Assembly: GCF_000378005.1 (NCBI RefSeq)
Contig: NZ_KB899040.1
Span: 857,645 to 921,644, forward strand
DNA from: Coprothermobacter platensis DSM 11748
GTDB taxonomy: Bacteria; Coprothermobacterota; Coprothermobacteria; Coprothermobacterales; Coprothermobacteraceae
Length of the DNA stretch: 64,000 bases
Reading direction: 5' to 3'
This document shows positions 60,921 through 64,000 of this stretch, piece by piece. The notes beneath the pieces are model-generated. The model was not told the origin of the DNA. It did no database searches and saw only the letters and a program-made list of their open reading frames with translations. The translations under genes were made by a program, and so were the position numbers. Positions within the stretch are counted from its first letter, which is position 1; every line of letters starts with the position of its first letter.

Positions 60921-61559
60921 CTACTCTTCACCTCTTCCCTCGTTTACCACTTCAACTGATTTTACTCCAGGAAGATCGGATACCTTCTCCTTGATTTCAT
61001 CTACAATTTCTTGCAGATAAGGATCATCATGAGCAAATGAGATTTCGATCCGCACATTTCCATCATCTACGCCTATGTATTTCACACGCTTCAGTGCCAC
61101 AATGTCAATTCCTTGGGGGGGATAGATAACATGATAAAGCTCACCTCTTACCAAATCGGAGCTTAGTTCTTCCTCAGGTAGACGCCCGTTTTTTCTCAGA
61201 TAATCTTTTACCGCCGCGCGCAATCCATCCACAGCAAGCACTGAACAATGATATTTTACAGGTGGTAATCCACCCAGTTCTTGAACAGCTTCAGTCCATT
61301 TTATGGATAGTGCTTCCTCCAATGTCTTGCCTTTAGCCAAATCTGTCACAATTGATGCCGTCGCAATGTTACTCGCGCATCCATAAGATTCAAACTTTAT
61401 GTCTTCTATGACATCATTGTTTATCTTAAGATAAATAGCTATTTGATCACCACACGCCGGGCTACCCACCAATGCCTCTGCATCAGGATTTTCTATTACT
61501 CCTTGGTTATGAGGGTTCTTAAAATGTTCTATTACTTTCGGATTGTACTTTATTGACAT
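60921..61559 (-). CDS. IscU-type Fe-S scaffold with extra C-terminal domain
   Basis: 212 residues against about 130-150 for IscU. The scaffold part (1-125) keeps all three ligand cysteines and the Asp: SPACGDQIA (Cys36, Asp38), SYGCASNIAT (Cys61) and KYHCSVLA (Cys105). A C-terminal domain (about 140-212) reads IDIVALKRVKYIGVDDGNVRIEISF then LQEIVDEIKEKVSDLPGVKSVEVV, resembling the MIP18/DUF59 fold but without cysteines. It should assemble Fe-S clusters with the NifS-like protein encoded just upstream. Confidence 0.85.
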   Translation of the reverse strand: MSIKYNPKVIEHFKNPHNQGVIENPDAEALVGSPACGDQIAIYLKINNDVIEDIKFESYGCASNIATASIVTDLAKGKTLEEALSIKWTEAVQELGGLPPVKYHCSVLAVDGLRAAVKDYLRKNGRLPEEELSSDLVRGELYHVIYPPQGIDIVALKRVKYIGVDDGNVRIEISFAHDDPYLQEIVDEIKEKVSDLPGVKSVEVVNEGRGEE

Positions 61560-61566
61560 CTACTCA

Positions 61567-62748
61567 TCACTCCTTATAAACTTTAGGCGCCAACGGACTT
61601 ATCTTCCTTAGTTTGCTCACAATACCAGGAATGACATCTAAAAACTTGTCTACTTCTTCGTCGGTAGTTGTCCATGTCAGCGTCATACGAATAGCGCCGT
61701 GTGCTCTCTCATAATCTCCGTACATGGCTAAAATGACATGATTTGCCTCCAAGAAAGGATTAGCACAGGCAGAGCCTGTGTCCACAGTGATGTCTTCCAT
61801 ATCTAAGTACATCTCTACCGATTCGCCTTCCACATACTTAAAGGTTAAACATACATTGCTTGGAGAACGCAGATCACCCTCTGGCCCATTGAGAAGTGTC
61901 TCTGGCACAAGATTCATCGTTTCGTTTATAAGTCTGTCCCGAAGACGCCTCATATTTTCTATCTTTGAAGGAAGGTTATCCTGCATAAGCTCTAAGGCTT
62001 TCGCAGCTCCTACAATAGAAGGAACATCCGGAGTTCCAGGGACAATCCTCGAGTAGGCTTGGCTACCGTAAATCGGTCCTTTTATAGGAACACCCTTCTT
62101 CACCCACAATGCTGTTATGCCCTTGGGACCGTGTATCCTTTCAATGCTGGCTGTTAGTAAATCAGCCAATGGTGCAAAAGACAAGTTTGGCAAACGGCCC
62201 AAACCCCACGTTACATCGTAATGTATTAGTGTATCTGGATTAGCCTCTTTAATAATTTTCGATATCTGTTCTACTGGCTGGATTGTTCCCACCATGTAGT
62301 TAACGGCACCCATGGTGACTAAAACCGTATCGTTAGTCACACTCTTTCTGAGCACATCTAAGTCTACAAACCCATTCTTATCTACTGGAATATAAGTAAC
62401 CTTTACCTTACCACTTTTCTCCAACTGCTTTACCATGTCCATAGTACTACCATGCTCGATTGCGCTTGTAATTATGTGAGGTGTTTCCAAACTTTTACCG
62501 TTTATTGCACCCTGAACGGCTATGTTATTCGCCAAACTATGGCTTTGAGCAAAATGTACTTCGTCAGGTTTCCCTCCAAACAATTTTGCATAAGCCATTT
62601 GGCTCTTCTCTATGGCTTCCGCAGCCGTGGTACCTGTGTAGGTAAACGAAGCAGGTGCCCAGTATTTTTCCGTCCACCAAGGAGTCATGGCATCTAAAAC
62701 ATCTTTGTCTACATAAGTTGATCTGCAATGGTCAAAATATGCTCTCAC
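61567..62748 (-). CDS. NifS/IscS-like protein lacking the PLP lysine
   Basis: 393 residues of the class V aminotransferase fold. The catalytic-loop Cys is present (TVDTGSACANP, Cys328), as are the stacking His (SAIEHGS, His99) and Asp178 (HYDV). The usual S-x-HK-I-Y-GPKG reads SIERIHGPKG, so Arg204 stands where the Schiff-base Lys should be. I recall that Archaeoglobus fulgidus IscS also lacks this Lys and was reported to have no desulfurase activity. GTG start with AAGGAG nine bases upstream. It lies between the CsoR-like regulator and IscU genes. Confidence 0.85.
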   Translation of the reverse strand: MRAYFDHCRSTYVDKDVLDAMTPWWTEKYWAPASFTYTGTTAAEAIEKSQMAYAKLFGGKPDEVHFAQSHSLANNIAVQGAINGKSLETPHIITSAIEHGSTMDMVKQLEKSGKVKVTYIPVDKNGFVDLDVLRKSVTNDTVLVTMGAVNYMVGTIQPVEQISKIIKEANPDTLIHYDVTWGLGRLPNLSFAPLADLLTASIERIHGPKGITALWVKKGVPIKGPIYGSQAYSRIVPGTPDVPSIVGAAKALELMQDNLPSKIENMRRLRDRLINETMNLVPETLLNGPEGDLRSPSNVCLTFKYVEGESVEMYLDMEDITVDTGSACANPFLEANHVILAMYGDYERAHGAIRMTLTWTTTDEEVDKFLDVIPGIVSKLRKISPLAPKVYKE

Positions 62749-62763
62749 TCATCAACACTCCTT

Positions 62764-63027
62764 TCACTTATTGGTTTTTTCTATCAAAACTTGCAATGCT
62801 TGGCTCAGTTCTTCTTCACCCTTAGAAGGAAGGCACTTATCCATGCGGTCTTTTGCGATTAACGATACAGCTTTTTTCATCAACCCCTGAGCAGCAGCAA
62901 TTTGCGTTGCTACCTGAGTACAACAAACGCCTTCATTTAACATGCGCTCCACGGCGTTAAGCTGTCCAATGGCCGTTTTCACCATCTGTAAGACATCTTG
63001 ACTGTATGGAGGATTCATATTATCCAT
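62764..63027 (-). CDS. CsoR/CstR-family repressor, persulfide-sensor-like
   Basis: 87 residues of the all-helical CsoR (DUF156) family: IGQLNAVERMLNEGVCCTQVATQIAAAQGLMKKAVSLIAKDRMDKCL. Cys36 and Cys65 match the conserved pair. Where copper sensors have a His (DHAHHC in B. subtilis CsoR) this protein has KDRMDKC. Cys-only members such as CstR sense persulfides. The neighbours support a sulfur role. ATG at 63027 (GGTG upstream) is preferred over GTG 63033. Probably autoregulated through the operator directly upstream. Confidence 0.85.
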   Translation of the reverse strand: MDNMNPPYSQDVLQMVKTAIGQLNAVERMLNEGVCCTQVATQIAAAQGLMKKAVSLIAKDRMDKCLPSKGEEELSQALQVLIEKTNK

Positions 63028-63045
63028 ATTCACATCACCAAGAAT

Positions 63046-63074
63046 ATTATACCCCCCTATGAGGGGGGTATAAA
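63046..63074 (-). promoter_or_regulatory. Promoter with embedded CsoR-type operator
   Basis: Reading minus: TTTATA (63074-63069), a 17-base spacer, TATAAT (63051-63046). The spacer is exactly six C, five bases, six G, and the palindrome TTATACCCCCC...GGGGGGTATAA (63047-63073) spans both hexamers. A bound repressor would cover the whole promoter. The hairpin might also stop transcripts arriving from iorAB. Confidence 0.8.
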
Positions 63075-63102
63075 CATTAGAAGTTCTTTGTTCCGAGGAT
63101 GA

Positions 63103-63678
63103 TTAAGCGTTGAAACCTATTTCAAATGCCTTTATATTTCTTTCTTTATCTCTTGGAAGACTCTGTAACAAGGCATCCTTTATGCAATCTACAGGAAGTA
63201 TCGATTTAAGTACGCTGGCTGACTTACCTAACATAACACTATTAACAAAAATAGTGCTTCCAAGTTCCTTTGAAATGCTCGTAGCGTCAAACATGTAGCA
63301 CGGACCAAAAGATGACAGTGTTTTATGGATGTCCTCAATGGGTGGGTAAGTGGTTGAGCCCAAATTTGCCGACACAGGTACAATCTTGCCCTCATTTACT
63401 ACAAAAGTGGTACCTTTTCTTGCGTAGTTTATATACCTCAAAGACTCCAATGGTTCAAAAGCGATCAACAGATCAGCAGTTCCTTCAGGTACCGTAGACG
63501 CTATCCGGTTTTCAGATATTCTGACAAAACCTATAACAGATCCACCACGCTGCGCTAAGCCATGGATTTCTCCTACTGCTCCATAAAGTCCGTTAAGCAT
63601 GGCAGCTTTACCAAGCACTTTTGCTGCTGTGAGTATGCCTTGGCCCCCTACTCCGCTTAAAACAATGTTGTATACCAT
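63103..63678 (-). CDS. iorB: Indolepyruvate:ferredoxin oxidoreductase beta subunit
   Basis: 191 residues. YNIVLSGVGGQGILTAAKVLGKAA and GEIHGLAQRGGSVIGFVRIS match the gamma/2-oxoacid oxidoreductase domain of IorB. With IorA it oxidises aryl pyruvates from aromatic amino acids to acyl-CoA and reduces ferredoxin, fitting peptide fermentation. The ATG at 63678 with GAGGTG upstream overlaps the iorA end by 22 bases. Confidence 0.92.
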   Translation of the reverse strand: MVYNIVLSGVGGQGILTAAKVLGKAAMLNGLYGAVGEIHGLAQRGGSVIGFVRISENRIASTVPEGTADLLIAFEPLESLRYINYARKGTTFVVNEGKIVPVSANLGSTTYPPIEDIHKTLSSFGPCYMFDATSISKELGSTIFVNSVMLGKSASVLKSILPVDCIKDALLQSLPRDKERNIKAFEIGFNA

Positions 63679-64000
63679 CGCTGCCACCTCTCTTTCACAT
63701 CATCTCTCATCACATTGAAATTCTTTGAGCCTTTTTCATCCATTTCGTAAATGGCGTTGTATGGACAAACTTGGGCACATGCACTACAACCAGCGCAAAG
63801 GTCTTCATCTATGTGTACTTTTTTCATTTCCCTATCGAAGACCAATGCTGGACAACCCAACATGTTGACGCAAATACGGCAACCAGTGCATCGTTCTTCA
63901 TCCACGGCATAAAGAGGAGCATGTTCTCCCCTTCTTGACAATTCTCTTTGTCTGATGAGTGCGCAAGGCTGTTTGGCAACGATAACTGCTACCGTTGCTT
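63657..64000 (-). CDS. iorA: Indolepyruvate:ferredoxin oxidoreductase alpha subunit, C-terminal part
   Basis: The frame is open to the right edge, so only the last 113 or so residues are visible; the in-window TTG is internal. AVIVAKQPCALI is the typical IorA strand before the ferredoxin region, which carries two 4Fe-4S motifs, CTGCRICVNMLGCP and CAGCSACAQVCP. The TPP-binding part lies outside the window. Operon with iorB. Confidence 0.92.
   Translation of the reverse strand, partial: ATVAVIVAKQPCALIRQRELSRRGEHAPLYAVDEERCTGCRICVNMLGCPALVFDREMKKVHIDEDLCAGCSACAQVCPYNAIYEMDEKGSKNFNVMRDDVKERWQRWYTTLF

Noticed and set aside
61567-62748. Treating the Lys-to-Arg change in the NifS-like gene as a sequencing error
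   Set aside because: The preceding His is also changed to Glu and the following Tyr to His, the frame is intact, and the rest of the protein is well conserved.
1-64000. Insertion sequences, integrases, prophage, toxin-antitoxin pairs, CRISPR arrays and rRNA genes
   Set aside because: None could be recognised in any frame or as repeats in this window.

Overview
This 64 kb window looks like a chromosomal segment of a small, compact genome from a thermophilic, anaerobic, peptide-fermenting bacterium, most like Coprothermobacter. That assignment is an inference. It rests on the A/T-leaning codons, the tightly overlapped operons, a thermophile-type double-thioredoxin protein (PDO), indolepyruvate:ferredoxin oxidoreductase (IorAB) and the mix of Firmicutes-like and Thermotogae-like families. 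I see no prophage, insertion sequence, CRISPR array or rRNA, so this is mostly core genome with a few unusual modules.

Layout. 1-870: end of a peroxiredoxin gene, then ferritin. 1145-13481 (mostly minus): tRNA-Asn; an M50 protease with a heterodimeric ABC exporter; grpE-mtnA-queT-sua5 behind tRNA-Arg; a basic hypothetical protein; and lysS-greA behind an acyl-ACP-reductase-like gene and a quinate-dehydrogenase-like gene. 13564-21411 (plus): amidohydrolase, DUF1461 membrane protein, an orphan membrane sensor, then topB-moaD-moaE-HD protein and a Ser/Thr-rich anchored protein. 21415-25632 (minus): a MarR-regulated second heterodimeric exporter. 25731-33887 (plus): MFS, uppS, parAB, coaX, glgD-glgC, a divergent Mur ligase and a rubrerythrin-like protein. 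33879-36343 (minus): feoAB and a small membrane protein. 36428-38058 (plus): an 18-codon leader ORF coupled to a two-domain murein hydrolase. 38039-44444 (minus): TPP riboswitch-thiT-thiN, then dnaE-rsmG-uppP. 44469-50073 (plus): PhoB/PhoR-like pair with pstSCAB-phoU. 50084-54623: murB, then polysaccharide deacetylase, GGR-like flavoprotein, plsY and a glycosyltransferase. 54759-56967: two tandem cold-shock genes, a DtxR-like regulator and an MFS. 57054-59555: argR and an EF-G paralogue.

The most interesting part is 59587-63074. Two large palindromic operators of the type ATACCC...GGGTAT bracket two convergent transcription units that share one strong terminator. One unit encodes PDO. The other is a four-gene operon: a CsoR/CstR-type regulator that keeps the two cysteines but lacks the copper-binding histidine, a NifS-like protein whose PLP-binding lysine is replaced by arginine, an IscU scaffold fused to an extra domain, and a flavodoxin-like protein. 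I infer a persulfide- or redox-responsive sulfur/Fe-S module built around a NifS homologue that probably cannot use PLP in the usual way.

A second theme is initiation. About a dozen genes lack a Shine-Dalgarno sequence and have a -10-like hexamer only 6-10 bases before the start codon, which predicts leaderless mRNAs. The dnaE/response-regulator pair appears to share one palindromic -10 on both strands. Genes inside operons instead have strong GGAGG sites, which settle several TTG and GTG starts.
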